Assembly: GCA_009760855.2 (NCBI GenBank)
Contig: WPIO01000040.1
Span: 2,137,001-2,201,000 of the forward strand
Origin: Cristatella mucedo
Lineage: Eukaryota; Bryozoa; Phylactolaemata; Cristatellidae
DNA length: 64,000 bases
Direction of reading: 5' to 3'
The notes under the pieces are model-generated. The model saw only the letters and a program-made list of their open reading frames with translations. It was not told the DNA's origin and did not search any database. Shown piece after piece: positions 48,701 to 62,130 of the stretch. Position 1 is the stretch's first letter. Every line of letters starts with the position of its first letter. A program made the translations under genes and the position numbers.

Positions 48701-49078
48701 GCGCATGTCAGACAAGTGCTAATGACCCCATATTGCAGAGCTAGCGCCATAGGTAATCAGCCTGATTTATCTCTCCGGCCTATTTCCATGTTTGTAAACG
48801 CAGAGCAGCCTTCAACGAGTCGCTATAAAATAATGAAAATAGTCCCGAGAACTATTTAACAGTGGATGCGGCACTATCCCGAGTAGCTGCATCCACTATT
48901 TCTATTTCCGCCAGCCTTAGGTAAGCAATAGACAGGCACAAATAGGATCTGCCAGCGATAATCCAAAGAGGAGTGTATATTAAATTAAAGCATGGTCAAA
49001 GCGTTCCTTACAAGCAAAGAATTCGAGCAGTCCTCGTCGGACGACGGCAATCCAAGCTAGCGACGGGCTCGGTCGAGT
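48701..49078. other. Intergenic, nothing assigned
   Basis: No recognisable gene or repeat. Confidence 0.45.
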
Positions 49079-49257
49079 CAGCATCGGGCGATTTGACGGA
49101 CGATACGACGCGTTCAGGATGATCTGGCGTGTTTTTCGTGTTTTGAGTAGGCCTATTACCGCTAGCTACTGTATTGCTTTACCAGGTACTATTCACTTTT
49201 CGATGAGTACTTTTCCTTGTGTAGGAGCTGCCCAACTACTCATTGGCTGGTCGCGAG
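49079..49257. repeat. Dispersed direct repeat, copy 1
   Basis: About 180 bases matching 50530-50713 (from gggcgatttgacgga to a ttggctgg region). Possibly an unnamed short transposon; no terminal inverted repeats are obvious. Confidence 0.88.
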
Positions 49258-49294
49258 TCTGCTTCGCGGCTGTTTATACATAATTCATTTATAA

Positions 49295-49429
49295 TTCATT
49301 TATGTAGCGCCCCAAGAGAACTTAATCTCTATTCAGGCGCTGCACATATGCCTCGGGGCTCGAGCCCACGACCTCAGCCAGACCTTGGTAGCGGCGAGAT
49401 CCTTAACCGCTAGACCAAACCAGCTCGGC
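49295..49429 (-). mobile_element. tRNA-derived SINE, family 1 (copy 3)
   Basis: The reverse complement starts gccgagctggtttggtctag, with B box gctcgagccc and tail agagattaagttctcttggg. Nearly identical to 23826-23955. Confidence 0.9.
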
Positions 49430-50529
49430 ATAAGCTGTTTTCGGCGCTGAGCAGACGGTACACTGCCGCTGGCACTCCTACACTTAAATGATTACAATTA
49501 CGTTCCCTGTGTAGTGGCTGCCAAGGATCAGAAATACCATGACCAGCTGTCTGCTGAGAGGTTTCCTTTGCGAGAGCGAGAGCCTCGGCGGCTGTCTGTC
49601 TCGTTCGTAGACGCTTGGCTCGTTGGTAGACGCTTTCCCGCAGCGGGAGCAAGTAGCCGGAAGTGGAGAAAAGTCGGACGAGAAGCCGAAAAGAAGGAAA
49701 TGAGTGGCAGAGAGAGAAAGGAGCGAAGCGGAAGCGAGCGAAGCGGAAGCGGAAGCAGGTGCCCGTGGCTGCGTCGCTACAATCTGTGGCACCTGCACGA
49801 CGAGAGCGTCGATCTGAATCTGTAGCAATCTGTAGCACCCTGCTGGCGTTGCTAACAGGCGTTGGGGACCAAAAAGCTACGCGCAGCAAGTCTGTGTTTC
49901 GCCCGTAGCGCCCGTAGCGGCATCGCTCCAATCTGGGGCACCTGTACGACGAGAGTGACGAAGACAATCCCACAGTCCATGTCCTAACGAACAAAAGAAA
50001 CTATCGGCTGCCAGACGTTCGCCTGTTTCCCTAGATAGCTTTGAACGCAAGTCGGTAACGGATAGCCTATTTAAGTCGGCGATGGTTTGGGCCACGTGGA
50101 AACTAAAGGAGTGGGCGTGGCTGCGACATGTAGCAGGCGTTAGGGACCGAAAACGCTACGTGCGGCAAGTCTGTGTGGCGCCAGCGAGCCGATAAGGTTT
50201 AAAGACGATTGAGCTTGGCCAAAGCGCAATGAGCCTCAGAACGGGTCTCGGCCGGGCGGTGCGGTGCAAGGCACGGCTGCTTCCGGGCTGCCAGTTCAGG
50301 TCGCGTAGCGATTCACTACCTTGTAATGCACACTTATTTTGAACCTCCCAAAATATGCAGGACACTTGGCTAAGAATAGAAAACTTGTAAAAGGTAGTAA
50401 AACAACTATTTGACATGACTCACTTTGAATGCTACTGCAATATCAAGTCCATCGACGAAAGGGGACACGTGATGCCGTACTTACCCAGCCTACGTAATAG
50501 ATGTGAGCGATTACCTATTCTCCTTCGCG
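49430..50529. other. Intergenic with local duplications
   Basis: 49757-49812 recurs at 49902-49960 (cgctacaatctgtggcacct versus cgctccaatctggggcacct), and 49855-49897 recurs at 50131-50181 (aggcgtt(g/a)ggacc...cgcagcaagtctgtgt). The long minus frame at 49410-49994 is a by-product. Confidence 0.6.
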
Positions 50530-50713
50530 TCAGCTTCGGGCGATTTGACGGACTATAAGACGCGTTCAGGGTGAGCTTGCGTGTTTTTCGTGTTTGAGTT
50601 GCGATATTACCGTTAGCTACTTTATTGCTTTACCGGGTACTATTCACTTTTCGATGCATACTTTTCCCTCCCTCCGTAGGAGCTGCCCAACTGCTCATTG
50701 GCTGGTTGCGAGT
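50530..50713. repeat. Dispersed direct repeat, copy 2
   Basis: Partner of 49079-49257, about 1.45 kb away in the same orientation. Confidence 0.88.
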
Positions 50714-50953
50714 GCCGGCTGCATCCGTCCGGGCAGCGTCTGCTCGGACGTAACGTCGGACGAACGCTGGCTGACTTTGATGCAAAGCAAAAGCAGCAGA
50801 CTGAGGTCTGACTAGAGTAGCTCGTGCTCGTACGAGTGGAGAGATTTCAACTCGTTGGTTTGTGGATTATTCAACTTTATTCGTTACAATGCACATGTAC
50901 AGGTACGTGCAGCGCCTGCAGCTGTGAAGCCAAGCTCAGAGTGACATGCAGTG

Positions 50954-51011
50954 CTAGGTAGGTAGTGGTCCCCCCCTGGAGCTGCAGCTGCCTCCCAGCA
51001 TCTCATCCATA

Positions 51012-51046
<35 letters not shown>

Positions 51047-52086
51047 AGGGTACACGGTCATAGTCTGCATGTCCCAGCCCAGCACGGCTAGCACGGTCCT
51101 CTGTCCTCCGCCCAGTGACAGGTACCAAGGCAGCTGCAGTCCGAGGCTGCTGTAGGAGAGGACCTTCTGTAGCACCTGCCCAGTCGCTGCACAGAGTGCC
51201 CTCACACAGTGCTTGCTCCTGTCTCCCTGCAGCAGCTGCGTCCTCACACAGGCCTCGCTGTCTCCGTGCAGCATTCGCACAGCCAGGTACACGATGCCGC
51301 CTGCAGCACAGACGCCCCACGCTCGCTCCTCGCTGCTCAGCTCGTGTCTCCATTGTCTGACACCTCGGTGGCTGCAGCTGTCCACTACGTGCAGCTCTCT
51401 GCCATCGTGCTTCATCTCGCTCATAGTGACCAGAGCAGCAGCAGTGAGAGCCAGGCTACCTATCTCATACTCGTACTCGCTGCTGTACAGCAGCCGCCCC
51501 GAGCTCAGCTGCAGCAGCTGCAGCTCTCGGCCATAGCCAGTACAGGCCATAGCCAGCTGAGCTCGGGGCGGCTGCAGCAGCTGCAGCAGCTCCTGCAGCT
51601 GCAGCCGTCGGCGATTATTACGCCGATAGCCGCCATCTCGGTTACACGCCACAGCGAGCAGGTCGCCGAGCACGGACAGGGAGGGGAGGTCGCTGAGCTG
51701 CCTGGGACGCCACGGCAGCTCAGCGACACGTCTTTCCTCGAGCCACGCCCCCTGCGAGTCCCCTGCAGCAGCAGCAGCAGAGCTGCTTCTGCTTCGTCTG
51801 AGCAGCAGGACGAGCTTTGAGTCGTACAAGACTACAGCTGCACGTCCATCCTGCAGGGACCGCACTGCAATGACCGCGTCGTCCCCTCCGTAGCTCCGCC
51901 TCGCAGGTTTCCAGACGCTCAGCTCGCTGCCGCTCTGACTGTATTCCAGCAGGCCGTGCTTCAAGGCAGCCAGCAGCAGATGCCCCTCTGACGTCACAGA
52001 CAGGTCGTAGCACTGGACAGGCGTCTTGAAGCTGCTGGAGGCCGGGTCGAAGTGCAGCGCTGGCTGCTCCTCTGCTACAACGATCT
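50954..52086 (-). CDS. Beta-propeller-like C-terminal exon
   Basis: Acceptor CACAGTGCAG|AGATCG (start 52086) opens about 377 codons to a stop at 50954. The protein has repeated blade-like units of about 40-50 residues: YDLSVTSEGHLLLAALKHGL, LLEYSQSGSELSVWKP, LSVLGDLLAVACNRDGG, QLAMACTGYGRELQLLQLSS, GIVYLAVRMLHGDSEACVRT and LPWYLSLGGGQRTVLAVLGW. It ends with poly-Ala coded by a GCA/GCT repeat. Because a RING/B-box/coiled-coil gene lies upstream on the same strand, this may be its C-terminal propeller (TRIM-NHL-like architecture). The phase at 52086 does not match a direct join to the exon at 56000, so an intermediate exon or a separate gene is equally possible. Confidence 0.6.
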
Positions 52087-53384
52087 CTGCACTGTGTGAA
52101 TGCAGGCATAGGATTTGCTGTTTATTACCCAAGACATAACATTGGCTTTCTCTTTATATAGGCAAACGATAGCAATCTTTTGCATTAGAAGCTCTATTTA
52201 TGAATCTCCATTTTGCAGTTTTAAGGCTCGGTGAAGTGCAGCACTGGCTGCTGCTCTACTGCTGCAAGCGCTGCATTGCTGACAGTAGAAATCTTAGGCA
52301 TAACAGTCGCTATTTACATTTTGTGCAGGAAGCACGAGTGAGCCACAGCTGCTACACTCTGTAAGTCTGAGGACGTTGACCATTTTGCAGTTGCTGCCAA
52401 AAAATATGACAGATCTACAATTAATTGATGGCATGAAAGAACAAGCAAACCTTGAGCATACCGGCCGCAATGTGGTACTACTCTGTTTGCGTTAGACCAT
52501 TTTCAATTATATCACATTAATGCCAGCTGATGCTAACCTTGCCAGGTCATGCGTGGTGTCATCGTACATTGAGTCATGCTTACACAATAAAATGAAGTAC
52601 GATGTTTCATTGCTTCCCTCTACTGTTGACCGATGTTTGGTCTTATTTGCAGCCTTTACACTTCTGCCACAACCTCACTTCTTTCTGCTTAGCTGCATCA
52701 CAACAGTGCGACAAAGGTGAGTTGAGTAGCTTCATTTAAGCTAGCCCTAGCTCGCCATAATCCACAAAGCGAATTGACCGCATCATCATTTCAATATGTG
52801 GGATACATCATCAAAAGAGACTGGTCACTACTCGTTTAACAATGGAGATTTGCACGGGCACTACTTAAATTAGCATGAATTTCTCATCGTTACTACTATG
52901 TGTTGTCACTTCCTATAGAAACCAAACGAGCATTAGGCCACTCACAGAGCATCTAGCAGTACTGCCTGCCTTTTCCATGTGACTGCAGCCGCATGAGTAT
53001 TTCCAATTCCTCATCAACTCAGACCTATGCATACAGTCTCCGATCATCAACCAATATATTAATAATAATAAAATACAATAGTCTTCAAAATTTATTGCTA
53101 TCTTTCTTCATGGGTTGAGCTACAATGTTGGCAACACGAGTGCTTACTTTCATATCGTCTTCAATCAACTGTGCTGAAGTCACTGAAACACGTAAATTCA
53201 AGCGGTGCTATATATTGCTAGAATTTCAATTGCGACAGCTTGGTCGATACAGCACCCTAAATGTGATTCCCGTTCTTAATTAGAAAGTTACTTCTCTGTA
53301 CATCATTAATCAATGCCTACACAGCATAGCCCTTCCTATTATTGTCAATTCGTAGCAAGCGACAATCATAATAACCACTAAAAT
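52087..53384. other. Intergenic or intronic, nothing assigned
   Basis: No gene, SINE or LINE recognised. Confidence 0.45.
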
Positions 53385-53790
53385 AACACACTTGATAAAG
53401 TGCTCTCGGAGAACTTAATCTGTTTTAGGAACTTTATATCATGCTGCACAGGAAGCATGATCTGATTGGTTACAACGCATCATGCTTAATAAAACAGCAT
53501 GCATAACATAGTTACATGCACAGGATCGGCATGCAAGCAGCAGCATGCAAGGTGTCAGCAGCACACAACCACACAAAGGTCGAATCGCAGGATCCTACTA
53601 AATGCTGTGATCGATAGGTACATTTTTAGTCGTTTTTAAATGTGGGCAAGTGTCAGGAAATGTCGTGCCGCAAGTCGCGAGTGAGTTCCAGGCTTTGAGA
53701 GAATACCAAGCAAAGGCATGGTCTGCAAAGGATTTGAGATTCTTACGAGGGACACAACTAGATTCAGAAAGACGAGTCGTCACGATACTG
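53385..53790 (-). mobile_element. L2/CR1-like LINE 3' fragment
   Basis: Aligns with 36497-36920: the 3' tail cacttgataaagtgctctc..gagaactt, then the segment coding KSFADHAFAWYSLKAWNSLA on the minus strand. Diverged, with indels. Confidence 0.82.
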
Positions 53791-55999
53791 TCTTATTGCA
53801 GGTACATTTTATTGATAACTATATTTGTAATTATACATTACTTACTTCATGTAGCCATGCTTGCCGAAATCTTGTGGCTACCGTCTGCAGCTATCTCATG
53901 GGTCTTCCTGTAGCAGTCACATTGTGAAGCCAAGGTCACAGAAGGTAAGTAAATTCTAATTGAAACTATATCTATTTATTCGATAAGGACAAACTAGTGG
54001 GCTCAAACTTTGTCCCTATAGCACCTCGGCTGGTCTGTCACTTAAGGCGATTCCGATTGAGCCATTAGTAACAACTAGAGAGGCAGACATAACTACAAGA
54101 CAAACAAGCAGCAAACACATACCTTTGCTGCAATTCGCAAATGTCTGCACTAGTGCCAAGGTGCATATAGCACGGGACAGTGGCGAAGGAGGATAAGCCA
54201 ACGACAGTCACCGGAACCGACGTGATGCCACATATTTCCATCGTTCGCTCAATTGAGCATGCTTTAGCTACTACCGGCTAAGCTAGTCCGGCATGAGTGA
54301 TAAGAAGACGCTGCATGCGAGCTTGCAGCCAGGGCTGTCAGATCGTACAGCTAGTCGTGTTGCCTCGCTCGTACCGTAACGACTTTGCATGTCAAAACTG
54401 TTCATAGCCTAGCGTTCCTACGTAGCTGCGTCTGTCAGCAAATGTTCTGGCAAGTGAGGCCACCAGCACCCAGGACCCTTGGGCACGAAACTAACAATCC
54501 GATCCGCTCCAAAACGTCCGACTAGGTTTGACGACTTTTTTCTCCTGGTGATGAACCGTAACCAGGAATAGGTTATTATAGATTTAGGTGCCGTCTTTGA
54601 CAGGTGCTTAGATTTTGACAATTTGCACAGCTAACCATCACGTCAGACCACTATTTAAGATTCACAACTGCCGTCCAAGTTGGCGTACAAAAATCTAAAC
54701 AAGCTCCTTGGGTCTGTCTCGGCAAGATTGCTGTAATTCTCTCATAGCTGAGCTACCGTTAAAAGCCAAGATGCTGTTCGTCAACTAGAATTGAGCTTCA
54801 TTAGTCGCAGCAGGTATGCTAAATGCCTGTTTTTAAGCAGCATGCAAGTAGATCATATTATTCTAATCAGAACGCCACTCACTCCTTAACGTATTACACA
54901 TGCCCCGGCTTGGACTAGCAATCGAACGATCGCTGCGTTTGTGGCTTCGTTCCGTGTGGACATGGAAGCCACACAGCCATTTTGTAACATTTGTCGTCGA
55001 AACTAAAGAATAATTACACTCAACATGTAGCAGCCGTCTTAGAAACGTATAATAATTCATCTGTACTTCTGCTAATCCTATCGTTTGTGACTTCATTGGT
55101 GACCTTTGAACATGAACGATGGGCTATCCGTGATAATGAGCCATTGCATGATAATGTCATCCTGGCCTGCCCTGGCATCTGGCCTTAAACAGCAGCTCTT
55201 TGGCATCAGAAATAATACTTATATTTCAGAATAATGCAATTACAAAAAGGGTGCAAAGTTTGATCTGAATATTGTAGTTTGAAGGCAATTTACCACCTAA
55301 TTAAATACTACAGTAGCTCACACAAATTAAATGTCGGCTGAAATCCAAGCTGGAGACCAGACGGCCGTTTCAGTCTGGGCAGGTATTACAGCACTTGCAA
55401 AGATCCAACAACGGCAAACTTAAACATTGTTTTTTATGCACAAGTAACGACTAAGAGAAGAGTAAATTACCACAGCTCACAATCACTCTTCTTCCATCCG
55501 AACAATCGGCAAAGTTATAAATGCTCTTGGCTGTATACCAACTCAGCAGAATAAATCAGCATCGTCTTGGCACAGCACAAAGTGAATTACATTCAGGCAC
55601 AGGTACAGGACACTTGATTCACGTCATGTCTTCATCAAGCTAGCCTACTCCAATTGATGCAACAAGGCAGAGTTGGATGCAGCAAGGACGCAGCAAGTCA
55701 AGCAAGGGGTCACTGAGAGAATGTGAGACAAGGGTCGGCAGTGCAGTAGTTATGTTAGTCAGTTTCAGGCGAGCAATCTTGACAGCATTAAACAGAGCCG
55801 TACAGCTTGCAAACTAGTGGCTCGTTATCAGAAAGGCATAGGCTGTCAATTAGGGTCTTGATAATGTCAACTTACCCTCAATATCCCCACTTCCAGCACC
55901 TTGCTTAACGGCGATAACATTGGCAGCGATGCGGCCAAGGCAGTCTACAGAACAGAATCTCAACGGCTGAAACTGTGGAACCTCGGCAAGATTTGCTGG
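53791..55999. other. Intergenic or intronic, nothing assigned
   Basis: Moderately AT-rich. If the RING gene and the propeller exon are one gene, this is intron and could hide a small linking exon. None is convincing. Confidence 0.4.
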
Positions 56000-57155
56000 T
56001 CACAGCTGTAAGCCAGGCCAGGCCACACACTGCGTGCTATCCATCACACGAAGCGAGCTACCTGTGGTCAGCTTCGGAATTCCAATCCATGAGGCGATAA
56101 CTTCGTCTAGGTTTTCAGGCAGAGAGCCACTGAGCTCAACAAGTGTACTCACATCCGGTGTGTCACTGAATCCATCCAGCTGCTTGTCTATCACATCGAG
56201 GCGTGACTGCACGGGCACCTGCTGGCCTAGCAAATCAGGGGCATCAGCCACGTCTGTGAGGCAGCTAACGAAATCGCAGGCATGCTGTACCGACTGGTGC
56301 AGCTGCTCGGCCAAACTTTGCAGAACGAGAGCACTTCGTTCGAGCCGGTCATAGCTGTCCTTGAGCTTGCTCTCAGACTCATCAAAACGTTTGCTCAGAG
56401 CATCCAATGCATACTTCTTCTTTGTCCTCAGCTCGTCCAGATGAATGGCACGAGCCGATTGGATGTCCTTGACCACGTTCCTTGGCTTTAGTAGCAGCTC
56501 AGCCTTGCTAAGCACACTCTCAAGCAGACGCTGCATGCTCTCTCTTGAGTCCTTCTTACGAGTTTCAGCTCTCAGTCCTTTCATGAGCTGTGGTGCCGAG
56601 TGTCCCGAGACCTCGCACTGCATGGCACAGTCAGTGCACTTTGCTTGCTTGCAGTCAAAGCACAGCAGATCAAGCGACTTAGCGTGCTGCACGCACAGCT
56701 GCTGCCCTGGAGCTTGAAGCAATTCGTTCCAGTTCCTGATCTGTTCAAGTGCAATGGTCGCATGACTACGATGGTATTGGTTATGGCCAGGTAAGCAAGC
56801 TGAGCACATGGAGCTCTGGCACTGCATGCACCAGACGTCTGCTAGATCGTCCGGTTTGCCATCCTCTCTGCAGACTCTGCACTTAGCTGCATCTTGCATG
56901 GCTTTGTAACGTCTCACCAGCTCGGCGATAAAACCGCTTTGTTGCATCGTTAAACTGATGTCGGTGAATACGTCACAAGTAGGACAGCACATGCTGTTTG
57001 AGCCCTCGGCTGTGACAGCCCGGTAGGCACAGCTACTGCAGCAGCTGTGCAAGCATCGCAGCAGCAGTGGCTGCTCTGCCAGTTGTTTGCAGGCGATGCA
57101 AGATAGCACGCCTTTGTAGAGGCTGAGCTCTGGAAGCTGCTGTGCCATGGCTAAC
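56000..57155 (-). CDS. RING / double B-box / coiled-coil (TRIM-like) protein
   Basis: Acceptor TTTCTTCAG|GTTAGCC at 57155, with an in-frame ATG at 57148 (MAQQLPELSLYKGV). Residues counted from that Met: a RING finger C17-x2-C20...C32-x-H34-x2-C37-x2-C40...C55-P-x-C58; B-box 1 at 90-129 (C90, C93, C107, C110, C115, C118, H122, H126 or H129); B-box 2 at 152-183 (C152, H155, C163, C166, C171, C174, H183); then a coiled coil of about 190-310 and a tail to the stop at 56000. This is the tripartite architecture of TRIM E3 ubiquitin ligases, usually cytoplasmic. No NHL or SPRY domain follows in this exon. Close matches to specific vertebrate TRIMs are not evident. Confidence 0.85.
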
Positions 57156-57268
57156 CTGAAGAAATTACAAGGAAAATATGGCTGAAAGATTGGCAACATA
57201 CAATATAGGGGACAGGTATGCTAAGTGACTTTACTGGGAGTTGATGCACAAAGGCAGAGTTTGCTCAC

Positions 57269-57444
57269 TCGACCACCTCATTCACATTGCATGCAGCAGC
57301 AGATAAGCTTTCTTTAGTGGCTATTTCCCCAGCTGCCAACGGAGAAGACGTGAAAGCACCTAACCTCTCTAGGAGTCTTGAGACGCTGGATCCGTTGGCG
57401 CAGTTGATTAGATTGAATACCGAAAGTGCTGGCTTCGTGAGTTC
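57269..57444 (-). CDS. Upstream exon of the TRIM-like gene
   Basis: Strong acceptor TTTTTTTTCAG|GAACTC at 57444 and donor GTCGA|GTGAGC at 57269. 58 codons plus two bases: ELTKPALSVFNLINCANGSS, VSRLLERLGAFTSSPLAAGE. The two spare bases and the first base of the next exon form Glu, and the frame continues through LAMAQQLP without a stop, across a 113-base intron. The protein may therefore start upstream of the RING, or this may be a translated-looking 5' leader. Confidence 0.5.
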
Positions 57445-57775
57445 CTGAAAAAAAATGCATGCAAATACCAACTCACGTTTTAACAACACCTTCCAATGTC
57501 ACTCTGACATCATTACAAGCCTTCACCGACCGGCCGACCAGAAATAGTTGAGCACCTCGGCGAATCCCAGACCTAGCACAAGGTTCCACCCGCATCCTAT
57601 ACGACATGTGACTTCCGGCCCCGACTCGCTAGCAGGCATACAGCAGCTTGGGCTCAACGCTAGAACTCGCCGACCGGCAGAGCTTAACTCCAAGCTCTGG
57701 CAAACGCTCTAAGAGCTGGCTGATCGTAAGTCCTGCTTACAGCAGCTACTCCTTAAGCGCTCGGTTCTAATTCCA

Positions 57776-57809
<34 letters not shown>

Positions 57810-57930
57810 GTATCCTAATATATTATATATATACTTATATATCAGTAGCTCCTTGGTCGCGATCGAGGTTCGGTCATCAAGCTCATACTCGGCAATCACG
57901 GGTTTTGCACGACCACAACTTTGTACGTGG
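57445..57930. other. Upstream of the TRIM-like gene
   Basis: Contains a short (TA)n run (57777-57807) and possible promoter. No other feature. Confidence 0.4.
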
Positions 57931-58287
57931 TCAGGTCGGAACTGGATTCGTAGACACAAGCGAACGGTTTTGTTCAAAATATTGATATAATTGTATAATT
58001 GTCTGATCTAGCAATCCCCAGCTAAGGAGTTGCCTGTCTGGAGAATTTGCTGGCATTAGCCGTGCACCTGTTCGCCCATCGCTGCCCGGATGTAGTATTT
58101 CCCACTCATATAGGGCCCGGATGACGAGGTTGCGTTCCAGTGCAACCCCTTTGTCACAAGATTTCTTTCGCTTTTTGGTGTAATGGGAAGGATTGCTGTA
58201 TTGGCCCAAGTGCTTCAGTCGGTCGATAGCCGTTGACTGACTAAGAAATGGGCGCACGGAATAGCTCGATATTTTATGGGTCAGCAT
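57931..58287 (-). CDS. Unrecognised open frame (118 codons)
   Basis: Reads YTKKRKKSCDKGVALERNLV and IRALYEWEILHPGSDGRTGA, with normal amino-acid balance and no repeat character. It could be an exon of a gene upstream of the TRIM-like gene or a decayed transposon gene. No domain recognised; no clear splice pair. Confidence 0.25.
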   Translation of the reverse strand: MLTHKISSYSVRPFLSQSTAIDRLKHLGQYSNPSHYTKKRKKSCDKGVALERNLVIRALYEWEILHPGSDGRTGARLMPANSPDRQLLSWGLLDQTIIQLYQYFEQNRSLVSTNPVPT

Positions 58288-59693
58288 GCAACTGGAACTA
58301 AGCAGGGGGGGGGGGAAGTTTAGGAGTTATCCTCCCCTATAGGAGTACTTTGGGAGTTATGTTCTTCGAAACATTTTTAGTGATATTTCTCAAACATTAA
58401 CCGACCGAAAGGCATGCAAATTTACGAACAACAACGGCAACATTATCTATGTTTTGATGTAACCACAGTGCCACTTCGACTTTCTGATGACCTATAAAAG
58501 TAGAGGTCATATTTTCATTTCGGTATATCCCTTCGGCTTTATTCAAACAGATTCATTGCAATTCATTGTAGAACTATGATAAACCTCTCTAAAGATGCAA
58601 AACACTTTTTTAGCCTCTTAATTTTCTAAAAATTTAATTGAAAAAGTGTTGACGTTTAAGAAATATACAATAATCAGTAAAGTGTCGATCATGTGACTTT
58701 AAAGGACACTGGCGTCACACTTACTTCGCGTACAACCAAACTTGGGAAATACATGGGTAAAACAAGTCAATCAGAGCATATACCCAAAATTTCAAGTCGA
58801 TGTGGCAATCGATGGCCACGGTGTTGCATCTCAAAGGTGCTAAGCCTAACTGTTCAGGAAGCACAGAGTTGCCAGCTCATAGCTCAACCAGCTGGCAGCA
58901 CAAAACCTCGATATCAAAAACCCCATAACCATCTTACATTTCTACCAATGTTGTCAATATATATTTTTGACGGATCATATATTTCACACAATCATACATT
59001 TCAAGTTTATCGGATCACTATTATCTGAGATATGAGACACAAGCTTGACAGCGAAGGAAGGTGCGATAGCTTCCATACCTGCCGGCAGTCAAACCACGCC
59101 GGCAGTCCAATCACGCCGGCAGTCAAACAACCCGGGCGTCTGACCGGCGTTCGCCGATAGAAATCTCAAGCTGATTCCAAGTGAACGAAGCGCTAGCTTC
59201 ATCCAAGTCATCACGCTGACCGGCCACCGGACTAGGTGGCCTCACGGATTATGGATTATGGCCGCTACAGGAATCAGATATTTATATCCCATCACTCCGT
59301 TGGTGCAGCGTTAATGGACTCCTTCAATTTCGGTGGCCCCGGCAGCAGTAAATTCTCTTTACAGTGACCCCAATGATTGCCTACTGATGGCAAACTATAA
59401 TCACTTCCGGTTTCTGACCTTCATCTCAACATACCGTAAACGTAAATGTGTTTCTGCCAAGTAACTAAGAAGTGGGCCTTGAAGTGCCGTTTGCAGCCGG
59501 TTGCTATGGGCGGGGAGCTGAGATGCGGAGGCAAGAGTAGGCCTCCGGTCGCTAGGGTTTAAGCTTTTATGATGTTGTTATACTACCACTTGTATGTACG
59601 ATCTCAAGGAGGCGTGTCATTTTTTCAACTGAAGGTATTTTTGATAGTTTAAAGTTATGTTCTGCGGGTCCGTCTCTAATTACTTTAATTAAT
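58288..59693. other. Intergenic with short tandem repeat
   Basis: Contains poly-G at 58306-58315 and a 17-bp tandem repeat at 59081-59131 (gccggcagtcaaaccac, three copies). No gene recognised. Confidence 0.45.
59081..59131. repeat. 17-bp tandem repeat, three copies
   Basis: Units at 59081, 59098 and 59115 with one or two changes each. Confidence 0.93.
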
Positions 59694-61471
<1,778 letters not shown>

Positions 61472-61658
61472 AGGGCAACGTGCTGTCGCCAGACTATCCA
61501 AACGCCTATCCGAACAGCACCTACTGCACGTGGCACTTGAGGGCGAGCTCAGGGCAGTCGGTGCGTCTCGAGTTTGAGTCGTTTTCTCTAGAGAGCCACT
61601 ACAACGAGGTCGTCGCGTACAATGCGAGTCTCGCGACACCTAGAGCCGGCGGCTTTTT
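61472..61658 (+). CDS. CUB-domain-like exon
   Basis: Possible acceptor after the poly-C tract (cccggag|agggc) and a consensus donor TTTTT|GTAAGT at 61659. The frame reads GNVLSPDYPNAYPNSTYCTW, HLRASSGQSVRLEFESFSLE, SHYNEVVAYNASLATPRAGG. The S-P-x-Y-P-x-x-Y-P-x-x-x-x-C-x-W opening and the hydrophobic strands are typical of CUB domains, found in extracellular and secreted animal proteins. The C-x-Y-D motif expected after SHYN is missing, so the second disulphide cannot form; it may be a divergent copy or a pseudo-exon. Downstream, SSGGAETSSGFH (about 61795-61830) resembles a CUB C-terminal strand. Confidence 0.55.
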
Positions 61659-62030
61659 GTAAGTGCGAGCTCGTGGCGAGGGCCACGACGTGCGCTCGCT
61701 GCCCGCCACCTTCGCTGCGGCGTACGGAGGACGCTTTTGCCTGTCTATCTGAAGGTACACGGGCTCCTCCTGGGACGGGATGTGACTGTCGTTTTTCTAG
61801 CGGCGGCGCGGAGACGAGCAGCGGATTCCATTCCGGTTCACCTCCGTCCACCCTCCGGCACTTTTGAGAGCCGTCGCCATGTCGCCGATCGTGAGTATGT
61901 CTTCGGAGAACGAAACACGCCGGCAGGCAAAGAGCTTGTTGCACTTTTTCCGTCCCCCGAAAGAATCAGATATTTATATTTATATTTATATTCGTAGAGA
62001 GCGCTTCAAGAGGCTCGAGGTAGTAGCCCG
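61659..62030 (+). other. Downstream of the CUB-like exon
   Basis: Open in several frames and GC-rich. The segment after tttttctag at 61790 reads FSSGGAETSSGFHSG, like the end of a CUB domain, but frames switch and no exon is defined. Confidence 0.35.
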
Positions 62031-62075
62031 TGCTCTTTCTCTCTCGCTTGCTCTCTCTCTCTCTCTCGCTCTCTC

Positions 62076-62127
<52 letters not shown>

Positions 62128-62130
62128 TCT
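62031..62130. repeat. (CT)n microsatellite
   Basis: CT tract with a few CTCG interruptions. Confidence 0.96.

Noticed and set aside
49410-49994. 194-codon minus-strand frame
   Set aside because: It runs through a SINE and local duplications and has no domain or splice support.
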